Source: Callorhinus ursinus | Taxonomy: Eukaryota > Chordata > Mammalia > Carnivora > Otariidae | DNA length: 64,000 bases | Assembly (NCBI RefSeq): GCF_003265705.1 | Contig: NW_020312785.1 | Location: 132,247,790 to 132,311,789 of the forward strand | Direction of reading: 5' to 3' | In this document: in pieces, positions 24,901-36,288 of the stretch | How positions within the stretch are numbered: position 1 is the stretch's first letter | Layout: each line of letters begins with the position of its first letter | The notes under the pieces: generated by a model | Told to the model about the DNA's origin: nothing | Database searches by the model: none | The model's input: the letters and a program-made list of their open reading frames with translations, nothing else | Translations under genes and position numbers: made by a program

Positions 24901-25109
24901 AGATGACTGATCCCTATCAATATGGCCCAAATTAAAACATCCACCTCAACAAAACTATTGGATTCATCCAATTCATGGAACACAATACTTGATTATGAGC
25001 ACCCCATGCCCTCAAGGATGACTTTTTCTTTACCTGAATTGATCTTTCTGGGGGAATACTATGAAGAGATGAACACTAGAACCAGATATAGTTCATCCTT
25101 GGCACTGTC

Positions 25110-25275
25110 AACCTATTAAATGCTGGGTGATTTAAGTGAGTTTTCTAACCTCTCTAACTCTTTTCATTATCTGTGAGGATGGGAAGGTGCCTCAGATATT
25201 GGATGAGGTAACATATAATTTTCATCCCACAGTAAGTGCTTAAGAGATGTAGCTATGGGTAGTTACTCTTTTCCT
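25110..25275 (+). repeat. MIR fragment
   Basis: GAGTTTTCTAACCTCTCTAA, TTTTCATTATCTGTGAGGAT and CAGTAAGTGCTTAAGAG follow the 3' half of MIR. Confidence 0.65.
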
Positions 25276-26041
25276 TCAAAGCACAGCTAAAATTTTCATC
25301 ATGATAAAAATGTCTTCCCTGAGTAAAATAAAAACCATGAATGACTGTGAAATTTCAGGAAATGATCAGCTGAAATCTCTATAGTGCCAGGCAATGACAA
25401 AGGCATCTACTTGAACACAACTGTATAATAGTTCAGAAAGATGTCCACCTTGCAAACTCGTCCATCTACCTCTCTGCTCTTTCCTTCTGCCTCAGTAAAT
25501 GAAGGCCAACCTCCAACTTCCACAGTGACAAGATCATCAGTAACATCCTCTCCATGCAGGGCTCTGTGGGGGGAGATAAGGAGTTCTCGAAAAGATGCTC
25601 AACAAACCCCTGCCTCATTGGCACTTCCTCCTCTGAAGGCCACTCAAATTCTTAATGTGAGCTCTTCCATTGTGCCATCCACTCTTCCAAAGCTTCCTTC
25701 CCCAGTGCAGGCTCTTCCTTGGATGAGAGAGAGTAAAAGTATTTTTCTTTCTCAACAGCATCATTATTTGATTGATTTTTATTGATGGAATTATTATAAC
25801 AAAGAGTTGTAGGATGAAAAATCCAACACCTGATATAAAAGTACTTCCTGAATTCTAGGTAACTCCATATCTTTTGTACACAAACATCATTTCACTCTAG
25901 GACATCTATCAGTAGACTACATTCTTGGGGAAACCAATGTCCTTACTAAATATGGGCTCTTCTAAAATCATTTTCCAAAGTGGGCTTTGTTCTGGTTACT
26001 GTTACTTGGAATAATGAATGAAACTTTAAACACGTGGTTCT

Positions 26042-26229
26042 GGGGTGCCTGGGTGGCTCAGTCGTTAAGCGTCTGCCTTCATATCAGGTCATGATCCCAG
26101 GGTCCTGGGATCGAGCCCCGCATCAAGCTCCCTGCTCCAAGGGGAGCCTGCTTGTATTCCCTCTCTCGCCATCTCTCTCTCTCTCTCTGTCAATTAAATA
26201 AATAAAATCTTTAAAAAAATAAAATAAAA
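26042..26229 (+). mobile_element. Can-SINE
   Basis: Head GGGGTGCCTGGGTGGCTCAG and tail AAATAAATAAAATCTTTAAA. Duplication TAAACACGTGGTTCT (26027-26041) and TAAACATGAGGTTCT (26230-26244). Confidence 0.95.
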
Positions 26230-26303
26230 TAAACATGAGGTTCTAATATTAAGTAGGAGCTAAGGGTCAGATTCTTATAAAAACAGGAAGTCAGGCTCTT
26301 GTT

Positions 26304-26309
<6 letters not shown>

Positions 26310-26345
<36 letters not shown>

Positions 26346-26377
26346 CACACACACACATACACACACACACATACACT
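26310..26377. repeat. (TC)n(AC)n compound microsatellite
   Basis: TC run at 26310-26343 followed by AC run with TAC breaks to 26377. Confidence 0.95.
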
Positions 26378-27809
26378 GTTTATGGCATGATTATAGAGTC
26401 CAAAAGGCTCCAGTGGCTTCAGTACACTTAGGAGGCTGGGCAGACTGATCAGATATGTAGTACCATGCACTGTTGAATTAATCTGTGTAAAAATAGGCAC
26501 TCCCACCCACTCACCATGCTGTTTCAGAGCACACTTTGGGAAAACTCACAGAATGAAAATAACATGTCCAGAACACATCAGATTCTACCCTTTACATTAA
26601 AAATTTCTCAGAGAACTAAATCATAACCCAATATGCCCATATGAAAACACACACTAAAATAAACTTTATTATCCTTGGTGTTTTGGTGTTTTTATAGGTC
26701 TTATAAACCCAACATTGGGAAGATTTTAGTTCTAATTTTTTCCTAAGATGGTAAAGATTCAAGGCCTCCTTATTCACTTATGCAGTCAATTATGGTGAGT
26801 CCGTCCCACCAGGAGAGCATAACAATCATTTGGTCAAGATCAGCACTTTCAGGATGTTCTGCTCGGACTTTCTTGGGACTGCCATTCTCATCTTTCCATG
26901 GAAGCCAACCGCTATTCAAATCTCAGAATTGCAGATTGACCCACTGGCGGTGTGAGAATCTTAGAAAATTTTTTAGAAATTAGATTTGACTGAATTTCGC
27001 TTCAATGTTTCCTTATTTCACATGACCTAATAGCAATATAAGGAAACTGGTGGGCTTGACAGAAAATATTCTTGCTTTCCTAGTGACATGAAGGCAATTT
27101 GTTGACTGAGAGAAATTCTAGAAATTGTGTGGCTACCCTTACTACACAGATGCTATATGAGGGTATACAATACAAGTGACTCAATATTCTGTAGTTTTTT
27201 AAGAACACTCAAAGCTCTGGGTTGGCTTAGACCCAAATAGATACTATATCCAGTTAATGAAAAGTAAGCAACACAACAGGTTCAAAGAAAGGTCAAGAGA
27301 CTTACAAAAGCTACAGACTCATTATGTGCTTATTTAGCCAGGAGATTTTAGAGGCATATGAGATAATATGCATTTAAGGACTCTGACTTCCCTATCAGAA
27401 GTGTAACACTAATTCATTTTCCCTGTAATAACACAGATTTCTCAGCAGCAATTGAGCTAAACAATAACAATTAAAATCCTCTAATCCTCTAGAAAGCAAT
27501 GGAAATGCCAAGATTCTAGCAATACAAGAGAGGTCTAGTTTGATTTCTCAAACTTTGTTGGCACTCAAGAAAGTAAACTTTTTCCTTTCATACTTTGGGT
27601 TATGGTATTTGCTGCCATGCCAGTGGGAACCGCTTGTACCTTTCCCCATGTATGCACTGGATTTTCACTTTAATCCGCAATTCCTCTTATATTAAACACT
27701 CTTCCCACAAAATCTTAGCTGTCAGATCAAGATCTCAAACCCAAGTATCTTCCCTAATCATTATTTTTTGTTTGTAACTGGCTTCTAAATATTTCTCCCT
27801 GGGTGGGTT

Positions 27810-28270
27810 TTAGTTCATTTATTCATTCATTCATCTGTCCATTTAGTCAATAAATATTATAAAGTGCTTTCCGAGAAAGAAAGCCAAGAAAACCAGTTTC
27901 CTTTACCTCAAGGAGAGAATGGCAATAAACCACTGCCCTATATGCTGAGAAAGGCAAGCCTGGTATACTGAAGGAGCCCAGAAATGGAACCTATCAGATG
28001 TGGACATCAAAGATGCCACCTGAAGGAATGGCATTTGAATTGAGTAGCAGATGGCATTCCAGGCAGAGAGAGCACTATGTTGGAAGTCACAGAGATATAG
28101 GACCACACCCTGGTCTGTTCAGGAAGGAGCAATTTGTCCCATGAGGCTAGAGCAAAGAGCAAAGGTGAGATCATGAAGGAAGGACTCTGGGTGCTCTAAG
28201 GAATGTCATAGGAAGCTACCTAAAGGACTTTAACCAGGAAAGGATATGATCAGATTTCTAAAGCAGTATG
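27810..28270 (-). repeat. L2 3' end
   Basis: TTCATTTATTCATTCATTCA at the start marks the L2 3' terminus in antisense. GGCATTCCAGGCAGAGAGAG and CCAGGAAAGGATATGATCAG continue it. Confidence 0.8.
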
Positions 28271-28279
28271 TCCAAAACC

Positions 28280-28480
28280 TTACACCTTAAATCCCCTCAC
28301 CCAATTCTCTGCTGTCACAATCTTCACAAATTCAGACTCTTTCTCACAGTTCTCACACCTCTAACTAGGCACAAAATCTTTTAAATAACTGCTGAATCTA
28401 AACCTTCTGCTGTACCCTCTTCTGCAGCTGCCATAGGTAAAACTCACATTACATCTTTCCTGGACAATTGCAAGTCTTTG
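28280..28480 (+). repeat. L2 fragment
   Basis: TCTTCTGCAGCTGCCATAGG and CATCTTTCCTGGACAATTGC fit L2 sense, opposite in direction to the neighbouring L2 at 27810-28270. Confidence 0.55.
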
Positions 28481-28484
28481 GCGG

Positions 28485-28965
28485 CAAATACTGTGGACTA
28501 GCTCTCAAAAAGCCATTAGCCATCCCTTTTCCCCTTTCTTATCTCCAATTATAGAGGCTGAAAGCTAACCTAAACAGTCTCCCTTATAGCTGGGGTGCTA
28601 ACAGAACTTGGCTTTGGCCAACAGAATGTAAGACATATAATGGGACCCCCCTGCAAAAGATTTTCTTTAACGATAAAAGGAAATAGACATTTGAAGCACA
28701 GAATTTTTTTTAACCTAGCTGCCATCCTACTGCCTGTCTGAGTTTGGTAATGATGCCTAGAGCTCTGGCTAATCTGCTGAGGATAATGGCAAGAAAAGAC
28801 AGAAATGCCTAGATCATGGCTGACCTCCTTGAATTGTTAAACCAGCACTAGAACTGCTCACCTCCAGACCTCTTGTTATGAGATAATTACATGTCCTTAT
28901 GGCATAAGCCATTGTTAGTCTGGCTTTTTGCATCTGAACAGATCTTAACTGATATATGTCCTAAA
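28485..28965. repeat. Ancient repeat, family not assigned
   Basis: ATCCCTTTTCCCCTTTCTTA, GCTTTGGCCAACAGAATGTA and GACCTCTTGTTATGAGATAA (28870-28890) resemble a degraded MaLR or L1M 3' region. A related piece may lie at 42010-42470. Confidence 0.4.
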
Positions 28966-29527
28966 CTGGGGATGTCTCCAGTCTTTCCTTATGGTACCCC
29001 TCACCTGCCATTACAATTATCCTCCACATCCCGTATCTGATCACATAATTTCCAGTCTGGAAATTTCTAAAGATAAGTCTCTGGCCAAATATCAATGCCC
29101 ATGCTCCTTACTCACCAAAATCTATTGTCTTGACACATTGAACATCACACCAGTGCCTAGGCACACTGTAGCACTTCGGGTCTCTAACCTTTTGTATTGC
29201 TGCCATGGAATGCCTTCCCGCTCAACTCCTCACCTGAAAACCCCACAGAGAGAGTCAATCACATTTTCCCCTGTGCCTGAGAGTTGTGACAGACTATCTT
29301 CTCTGGGGAGGAGAAACACATCTTCACCCTTTTAAACTTGACTTGCTTTCACTCATGAAGTCTGGGCAGTTTTAAGAGCTGAGGTATGGTTCCATGCTTT
29401 CTCTTTCCTGCCTCTGCAATGTTGAGGCAGGTGTATAGGAGCCAGCCTGGGTCTCTGAGCACAGCTCCCTTAGTGACCTACACTGCACACACAGTATGAG
29501 CTAAGATAGAAACCTTGCTGTTTTAAG

Positions 29528-29884
29528 CCAGGGTGAGCAAATGTTTTCTTTTCTTTTTTTTGAATACATAGTGGGTTATAACTTTCAGTTTATTTATTTT
29601 AAGTACTCTCTACACCAACATGGAGCTGAAACTCAGGACCCCGAGATCAAGAGTGGCATGCTCTTCCAACTGAGCCAGACAGGCACCCCAAGGATAAAGT
29701 TTTTCTGTAAACGGCCAGATAATAAATAGTTAAGGCTTCAAAAGCCACATGTGATCTTTGTCACATATTCTTCTTTTGTTTTTTTTTTTAACAACTATCT
29801 AAAAGAATAAAAGCCATCATTAGCTCACAGGACATACAAAAACAGGCCACACCTGGATTTGTCCCACAGGCTATGGTATGCCAC
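29528..29884 (+). mobile_element. Non-autonomous hAT-type DNA transposon carrying a SINE
   Basis: Same family as 56289-56490: CAGGGTGAGCAAATG, TTTTTCTGTAAACGGCCAGA, ACAAAAACAGGCCACACC and a closing TATGGTATGCC. Duplications of GTTTTAAG lie just outside (29520-29527 and 29886-29893). A short Can-SINE (29588-29690) splits it. Confidence 0.78.
29588..29690 (-). mobile_element. Can-SINE, short old type, nested in a hAT element
   Basis: Minus-strand head TGGGGTGCCTGTCTGGCTCA, without the long CT-rich middle. It sits inside the hAT element 29528-29884, near that element's left end. Confidence 0.88.
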
Positions 29885-29984
29885 TGTTTTAAGCTACTGA
29901 AACTTTCAGGTCACTTGTTACTGCAGCATAACCTGACCTACCCCAACTAATATAGTATTTTGCAAAGACAACTTTCTAGTCTTT

Positions 29985-30225
29985 ATCACCCTGTAATACA
30001 ACTAGAAGCTCCATGAAGATAGTGACTTGTCTTGTTCACTGCCAGATGTAGTAGCTCAGGAGTAAACTGCTGAGTGAAGAACTCCAAGTCTTCCCCCTAA
30101 GACTGAGATTTCAAGGGACAGAGGACATGGCTTTCATCTAATATCCACCCCGACATGCCTGGCATATGATGGCATTTGATAAGCACTTGAGTCTTTGATA
30201 AATGTTCCACTGAATCAAGTATTTT
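29985..30225 (+). repeat. L2 3' end
   Basis: ACAACTAGAAGCTCCATGAA, GACTTGTCTTGTTCACTGCC and GCCTGGCATATGATGGCATT are L2 sense 3' sequence with an inserted segment between. Confidence 0.7.
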
Positions 30226-31723
30226 TCTGTTGTTATTACCAGTAGCAACAGCCAAATATCATTTGAGAAACATGTAGAAATGTGCACAGCCTGTTTGGTT
30301 GCAGAATGAACATGTGACCTCTTGAGTCATGCACGAAAGCCCATGTCTGAAATCTATTACCATAGTTGATTGAGTTTTGTTTTTTCCTTTTTCTTTTCTT
30401 TTCTTTCTTTCTTTCTTTTTTTTTTTTTTAATTTGGGATCGGGGAGAAAATGGGAGCATGAGAGGCTTACATTAAAATGTGGGTATTTGAAAAGGTCAAG
30501 AAATATGAAATGGTGGATCTGCGAGCAAGTTCATTATCAGCATATCCCCTTCTTCAGAGCCATTCTATAATGGGATGGCACAGTGTAGGTCTTACTTGAC
30601 AGGCAGCAGCACTTAGAGCCGACCTTGACTGTGCTTTGCTTAGCGTGCCACTGAGTCAGGTGCGTGGCATCCGAGGTTGAAAATAAGTGCAGAGGCAAGA
30701 CCTGGACATGTTTCACAGAACAAGACATTAAAATATACAGTCTTTTAAATGGAAATATACTTAGACATTAAGATTAGATACCATTTGTAAAATCACACAT
30801 ACCTAAATATTAGTATATTAATATAAAGTTAGTACTCTATTCTGCTGCCTCATGAAGGCAAATTCCCAGCTAGTGTGCTTACTATAAATAATTGCACCCC
30901 AACCTCAATTTTAAAACATCTAATTCATCTACATTAAGAAAAAGAGAAGAAGAGGGAAATTTTGATTTTTCTAAAGCTTTTTTGTCTGGTTACATTTTCA
31001 GTACATTTTGTCTCATGCATCTTAAACATCACTTGTTGATGCCATGTTTCTTTCCTGGGAGTAAAGCCTTCTAGCACAAGAGAAAAATAAAATATGACAA
31101 GGCTGCCCCTTTGTGGTGACATGATTTCACATACACTGCACCTATTTTTATAGGCTCTATGAATTGCAGTTTTGTTTCAACCTCCCAAAATATGGGTATC
31201 TTCTACATTTGGTTTCAAATTAATGCTATAAGATTTTAATTTAACCATACCTGTCATAAAAATAAAAGTTTCTAAGTCCACATTTATACCAATAGTGATA
31301 GACACTGAAAAATATTTTCATCACTATTACATTTAAAATATCTTTAAAATACTGATATCAAGTCTCTTTGGATTATCTTTGGTCATAAAATTATTTTACA
31401 CTCATTGAAAACGACAATAGCACATCGACATCCTGTCCATGTAACTGCTTTAATGGAAAGAAACAAGATTAGGATAAGATTCTGTTCTGAGGTATATCAC
31501 TGATTCTTTATCTGAAACTAGAAAAATATTGCCTCATTTAATGCTAAAAAGTTTTGAAAGTTGAATATAATTTTTAGGTGAATAACACTTAAGTCTAATA
31601 AATATTAATAAGAAAAAGCTTGGGCAGAATGGTGATGAGGAGCAGGAAAGAGAAAAGCAAAATAAAAGTTTATTTATCCTTGTAAACAAAATAACTTTTT
31701 TTCTAGAGAGTCTTTTACAATTT
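30226..31723. other. No gene; AT-rich DNA
   Basis: A pyrimidine-rich patch at about 30385-30431 (TTTC units) is the only notable composition. Confidence 0.6.
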
Positions 31724-31832
31724 GGAGCGCTGGGTGTTATACGAAAACAATGAATCATGGATCACTACATCAAAAACTAATGATGTAATGTGTGGTGACT
31801 GACATAACATAATAAAATAAAATTTAAAAAAA
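31724..31832 (+). mobile_element. Carnivore LINE-1 3' terminal fragment
   Basis: GCTGGGTGTTATACGAAAAC, CAATGAATCATGGATCACTA and CATCAAAAACTAATGATGTA are the last ~110 bp of a carnivore L1, ending in an ATAATAAAATAAAA tail. The same end occurs in antisense at 54853-54960. Confidence 0.85.
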
Positions 31833-31960
31833 AAAGAAAAAAATATACATTTTTTTAAGTTAGAGAGTAAAGATGAAAGTGGAATATTTTGCCATATATA
31901 ATATATAGACTTAATAATGTAACTGGCCTGCCCATTTGGGTTTAAAAGGTAGATTGATCA

Positions 31961-32129
31961 GGACACCTGGGTGGCTCAGTCTGCTGTTGGCTCAGGTCAT
32001 GACCTCAGGGTCCTGGGACAGAGTCCCACATCGGGCTCCTTGCTCAGCGGGGAGCCTGCTTCTCCCTTTGCCTGCCGCTCCCCCTGCTTGTGCTCTCTCT
32101 GACAAATAAATAAAATCTTTAAAAAAAAA
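31961..32129 (+). mobile_element. Can-SINE
   Basis: Head AGGACACCTGGGTGGCTCAG with an internal deletion just after it, and tail ACAAATAAATAAAATCTTTA. Perfect 17-bp duplications AAAAGGTAGATTGATCA at 31944-31960 and 32130-32146. Confidence 0.96.
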
Positions 32130-33644
32130 AAAAGGTAGATTGATCACATGTGTGTATGTCTTCTAGCTCTCAAAATCTTGCTAAAATGAAGGGAAATCAA
32201 TTTTCTATATAAATTACTAACTTACAAGGACAATGAGAATGGGCTTAGTGACAACAGAGGATAAGATATTCCAATGAATTTTTGTAAGATGGAACATAGT
32301 TGGAGAATGTACGGAACAGAAGTCCCAAACCATGAGTCTGAGAATAAAAGGGCCAAAAGGGAGCCCATTCACCCTGCAGAGCCCAGTGTGCCACACAAGG
32401 ATAAGTGAAGTTAAAAGAAGCTCAAAAGACAGAGTTAAGATCAAGTCCACAGGTCCCTCCCCACATTCACATATGACACTCCTCAGTAATTGAGTTCCCC
32501 CTGCCACTAGCAGAAAAAGAGAAATTTATTTTCCAGAGAAACTGACTGAACCAGAAAGAAACAAAGCAGAGTGTGGGTGAACCCATGGGAATTCAGGGAA
32601 AACCTATCAACTGAGCATAACTAACTACCTGAGGCCCCTTTTTCCACACCACTCCCCAAATGACAGCAACAAATAGACTTTGCCTCAGTCAAGATACTGG
32701 AGATGCATTCTCTGGAAAAAGTTTAGGTAAAATCTTTGGAGGTTTCCAAAGAAAAATGTCATTGTGCTCTAATGAAGTTTACAGATGGCAGCCTTAGCTG
32801 GAACCCACAGAGCTTCCAACAGCTTATTTAGTGTCTTTGTCAGCCCAGGACCAATAGACATTTGAGAAAAGTCTCCATTAGGAAAGAGAGATTGGCGGAG
32901 GGTGGGAGGGTGGGGGGGATGGGGGATGGAACCAGAAGATACAGAAACAATGCAGGGAGCTGAAAAGAAAAGTCTACATTACCTTGAGAGAGAATAAAAT
33001 CAGGATTCCATGAAAATGAAATAAAGAACAAGATAAAAGGGGAAATTAAAAAATGTGAAAATCAAAATTAAACATTCAATAGAAGCACTAGAAAATTAAG
33101 TTGAAGAAATAACGGAAGTAGAACAAAGAGACAGAGCTGAAAACTAAGAGAATAATTATTTTTAAATTAGGATATTATTTAGCATATAGATCCAAGACTA
33201 ATGGGAATTCTAGAAAGTAAAGAAGGGAGAAAAATAATGAAGAAATAAGGCAGGAAAATTTCCCAAGACTGAAGTTTTAGCCTCCAGTATTGAAGTACAC
33301 ACCTAGTTCCAAATACACTGAATGAAGAGACCCACCCAAAGCTGTAGATGAAGAGAACCTAAAATTTTCTAGATAAATAAAAGAGCTCATATATCAAGTA
33401 ATGGGAATCAAAATAGCATTGGCTTTCCAAACAGCAAAACGGGATACCAAAAGACTGAAGTAATGCCTTCAAATTTGAAAGGATAATGACTTTTATCTGA
33501 GAATACTACACCCACCCAATAGAGTACGAAGTTTCCTATAAATATTTTGTGACACACAAGCACCCAAAAATTTTAAGATCCAGAACATTCTTTTTAAGGA
33601 AAGTACTAGAAGATACACTTCAGCACAGCAGGAGAGTTAAAAAA

Positions 33645-33936
33645 GAAGAGTGTGTAAGTGATGAATCACTGGGGCACCTGGGTGACTCAGTCGTTAAACG
33701 TCTGCCTTCGGCTCAGGTCATGATCCCAGGGTCCTGGAATCGAGCCCCGCATCGGGCTCCCTGCTCAGCGGAAAGCCTGCTTCTCCCTCTCCCACTCCCC
33801 CTGCTTGTGTTCCCTCTCTCGCTGTGTCTCTCTCTGTCAAATACATAAATAAAATCTTTAAAAAAAATAAATAAATTCTATACCTGAAACTAACATTACA
33901 CTGTATGTTAACTAACTGGAATTTAAATGAAAACTA
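33645..33936 (+). mobile_element. LINE-1 3' end split by a Can-SINE
   Basis: GTGATGAATCACT at 33658-33670 and AAATTCTATACCTGAAACTA from 33873 are adjoining parts of a carnivore L1 3' end, separated by the SINE at 33671-33872. The element continues as CACTGTATGTTAACTAACTG and ends in the purine tract at 33936, which probably grew out of its A tail. Confidence 0.8.
33671..33872 (+). mobile_element. Can-SINE nested in L1 3' end
   Basis: Head GGGGCACCTGGGTGACTCAG, tail ATAAATAAAATCTTTAAAAA. It splits the L1 3' end at 33645-33936. No clear duplication of the target was seen. Confidence 0.93.
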
Positions 33937-34134
33937 GGAAGGAAGGAAGGAAGGAAGGAAGAAAGGAAGGGAGGGAGGGAGGAGGAGGAGGAGGAGAAGG
34001 AGGAAGAGAGGGGGAGGGAGGAAGAAAGAACGAAGGAACAAAAGAAAGAAAAAAGGAAAAAGAAAGGAAGAAAGAGAGAAGGGAAGGAAGGAAAAAGAAG
34101 GAAAAAAAGAAAGAAAAAAAAAAGAAAGGGGAAA
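33936..34134 (+). repeat. 199-bp polypurine tract (AAGG/GGA/AAAG)n
   Basis: All bases are A or G except C at 34031 and 34039. It passes from (AAGG)n through (GGA)n to (AAAG)n. It directly follows the L1 3' end, so it probably grew from that element's A tail. Confidence 0.97.
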
Positions 34135-34680
34135 TCACAGAACATAAGAAAGACTCCAGTTAGAAAAGAAGCAAATGTAAGTTCCAGGACAATGGCCGTG
34201 CAGCAGACCTAAATTAAAATCCAGTCTACATTGCAGCATGCAGCTGGATGTCCAGGAAAACAAAATTGAAAGTAACCTCCATGTTTGACCACATGGAAAT
34301 GTACAGAGAGGGCTTTTATAATCTTTTTGGAAGACTTGGGAAGAAGAAATGATACCTACATAGAAAGTTAAGAAAACAAACAAAAAAGAAGGCAATTATT
34401 AGCTCCAAGAAAAATAGAAAGGTCTACGAGAAAGGAAAGGTGATCAACACTGAACAAGAATTATACAGTAATAATAATGTAAACATTAAATATTGATTTA
34501 ACCCCAAACTGTATGATAACTATACTGGCAGGATGGTAGATGGGGAAGAAGAAAAAATAAGAAAACTAAATCCTCAACTATCACAATGGAAAGTCAAATG
34601 CCAGAAGAAGCTAAAGAGAATTAAATTTTTCAGAAAACAGAGAACTGGGGATTACAAAGAGGTAAGTGTTTCTTTACAAG

Positions 34681-36272
34681 ATTTTTAGCACTATTTTATT
34701 TTGTAAACTATTTTGATATGCAGTACTGATTACAGAAGATAAATATAAAATTTAATAAGCTTAGATAGAAAAGAAATCAAACTACTACAATAAAAGATTA
34801 ACCTCACTGTTTTAAATGTAGCCAAGGAAATGATTACAGCTGATCTTAGTAAGAAAATAAAATGCAAGGTTAGCTATTACTCAGAAATGTGGCCTGAATA
34901 GCCATCAAAGGCATCATATACCAACACAAAACAAATCTGTTCATTCCTATTTAATAATATATAGGTGTAATAAATTTGATTTCTATGAATTCTCATTAAC
35001 TTATAAATTAAAATACCTATAGGTATATAAATAGGAAAAATTCTTAAGGAAACACAAGTCTAATTTATAAAAAAGAAAAAAATGAAAGCTTATGGCAAAC
35101 AAAATTATAATTAATTTCAAATGATCAAGCAAATGTGTGTCTAAGGTGAAGATTCACAATTATTTGGTCTCATTTTGTATTTCACAAAGCACTGGCCTGG
35201 AAATATTTCCAAGTAACTTTGCATTGGAAGTTATCTATAGAGTTCCTGTTTGGGGCTGCTTTTTATATTTTAAACTAATATAGGATGCTCTTAGAAAAAT
35301 CTGGACAGTAAGTCTAATTGTTGTTACTGAGGACACGTGGTGATGATAAAGGTGCACATTTGGAATTGCCTTTATGAAGAATTAGATTCTACTAAAACGA
35401 AGAGAATCAGCCTTAAAATGTTATCATGTGTCTCTCACATCAATAACATTTAGGGAAGTGGTCTCCAAAGCAAAATGCCTAAGGCAATCCACTAGAGGGC
35501 AGGAAAAAGTATTGAAACCTTTATTTTGATTTTTTAGTGCATCCCTTTATATTTTATTTGTAGACTTTATGTACTTTATATTGAATAATTGTACAGTGAT
35601 ATAAGTATAGAATTTATAAGTAAGCATATATACATTGGCAGTATATTACAAAAAATATTTTACTGATGGAATGTCATGAGCAAAAAAAATTTAGAGACTA
35701 CTGATTTAGATATGTATATCCCTACTTATAGTTGGTGAACGATTAATAGTCCATGAGAGTAACACAAGTGTTGATGAGTGAAGAGGAAGAACAGGAGAAT
35801 GCAAATTATCAATCTAGGTTAAAAAGTTAATTTTAAGTTATGATCAAGAATTATACAATTGTGGGGAAAAAATTAACCTCCTCACTTATAAAATTTTAGC
35901 CAACATTAGGCCTACCTGTATCAGTTGAAAATATTTTGATAAAAACTGATGCTAAAATATACAAATGCCTAGATTTTTTCATAGCCCTTGATATGTATAC
36001 TTGTCACCCATATGGTACAGACTATATTAAAATAGTTCAAAACAATGTGCCTATGTGGTAGTCATAAAAGCTTTTGCTGATGAGGTAGTGTTCTATAGAG
36101 AGAAAAAAACCTAGCAATCATTGAATTGGGAATTAAATACTTAAACATCCGAACAGTACATTCTCTCATATGGGCAAAATACAACTCAATCAAGAACTAC
36201 ACTAGTGACTGTCCAATACAGTAGCCACTAGTCACATAGGGATGTTTACTTCATTAAAATTTGATAGAATTT
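34681..36272. other. No gene; AT-rich DNA
   Basis: No repeat family or coding segment was recognised between the degraded element and the twin-primed L1. Confidence 0.6.
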
Positions 36273-36288
36273 AAGATTCACATCCTCA
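36273..36288. repeat. Left target-site duplication of twin-primed L1
   Basis: AAGATTCACATCCTCA is repeated exactly at 38131-38146, directly after the A tail. The preceding TTTAAG context fits an L1 endonuclease site. Confidence 0.95.

Larger units (their letters stand above)
23159..27809. other. No gene; DNA with scattered old repeats
   Basis: Besides the MIR, L2, SINE and microsatellites listed, nothing was recognised. The frame 25441-25785 (+, 114 codons, Ser/Pro/Thr-rich) is unassigned and lacks a clear homologue. Confidence 0.6.
32990..34680 (+). repeat. Ancient degraded element split by younger inserts
   Basis: 32990-33644 (CCAAAAGACTGAAGTAATGC, GAATACTACACCCACCC, GAAGATACACTTCAGCACAG) appears to continue at 34140-34680 (ATGCCAGAAGAAGCTAAAGA). 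Between them lie an L1 3' end, the SINE nested in it, and a purine tract. The pattern of words resembles an old LINE-like mammalian repeat; no name is assigned. Confidence 0.4.

Noticed and set aside
25441..25785. 114-codon + strand frame rich in Ser, Thr and Pro.
   Set aside because: No recognisable family, no splice or promoter context, and low-complexity composition.
29103..29125. Minus-strand GATTTTGGTGAGTAAG considered as the DFG exon of NEK10.
   Set aside because: The residues around it do not match NEK10 (no TDFGLA) and no acceptor fits the required phase.
33912..34163. Several open frames of 70-80 codons on both strands.
   Set aside because: They are translations of the polypurine repeat and carry no information.
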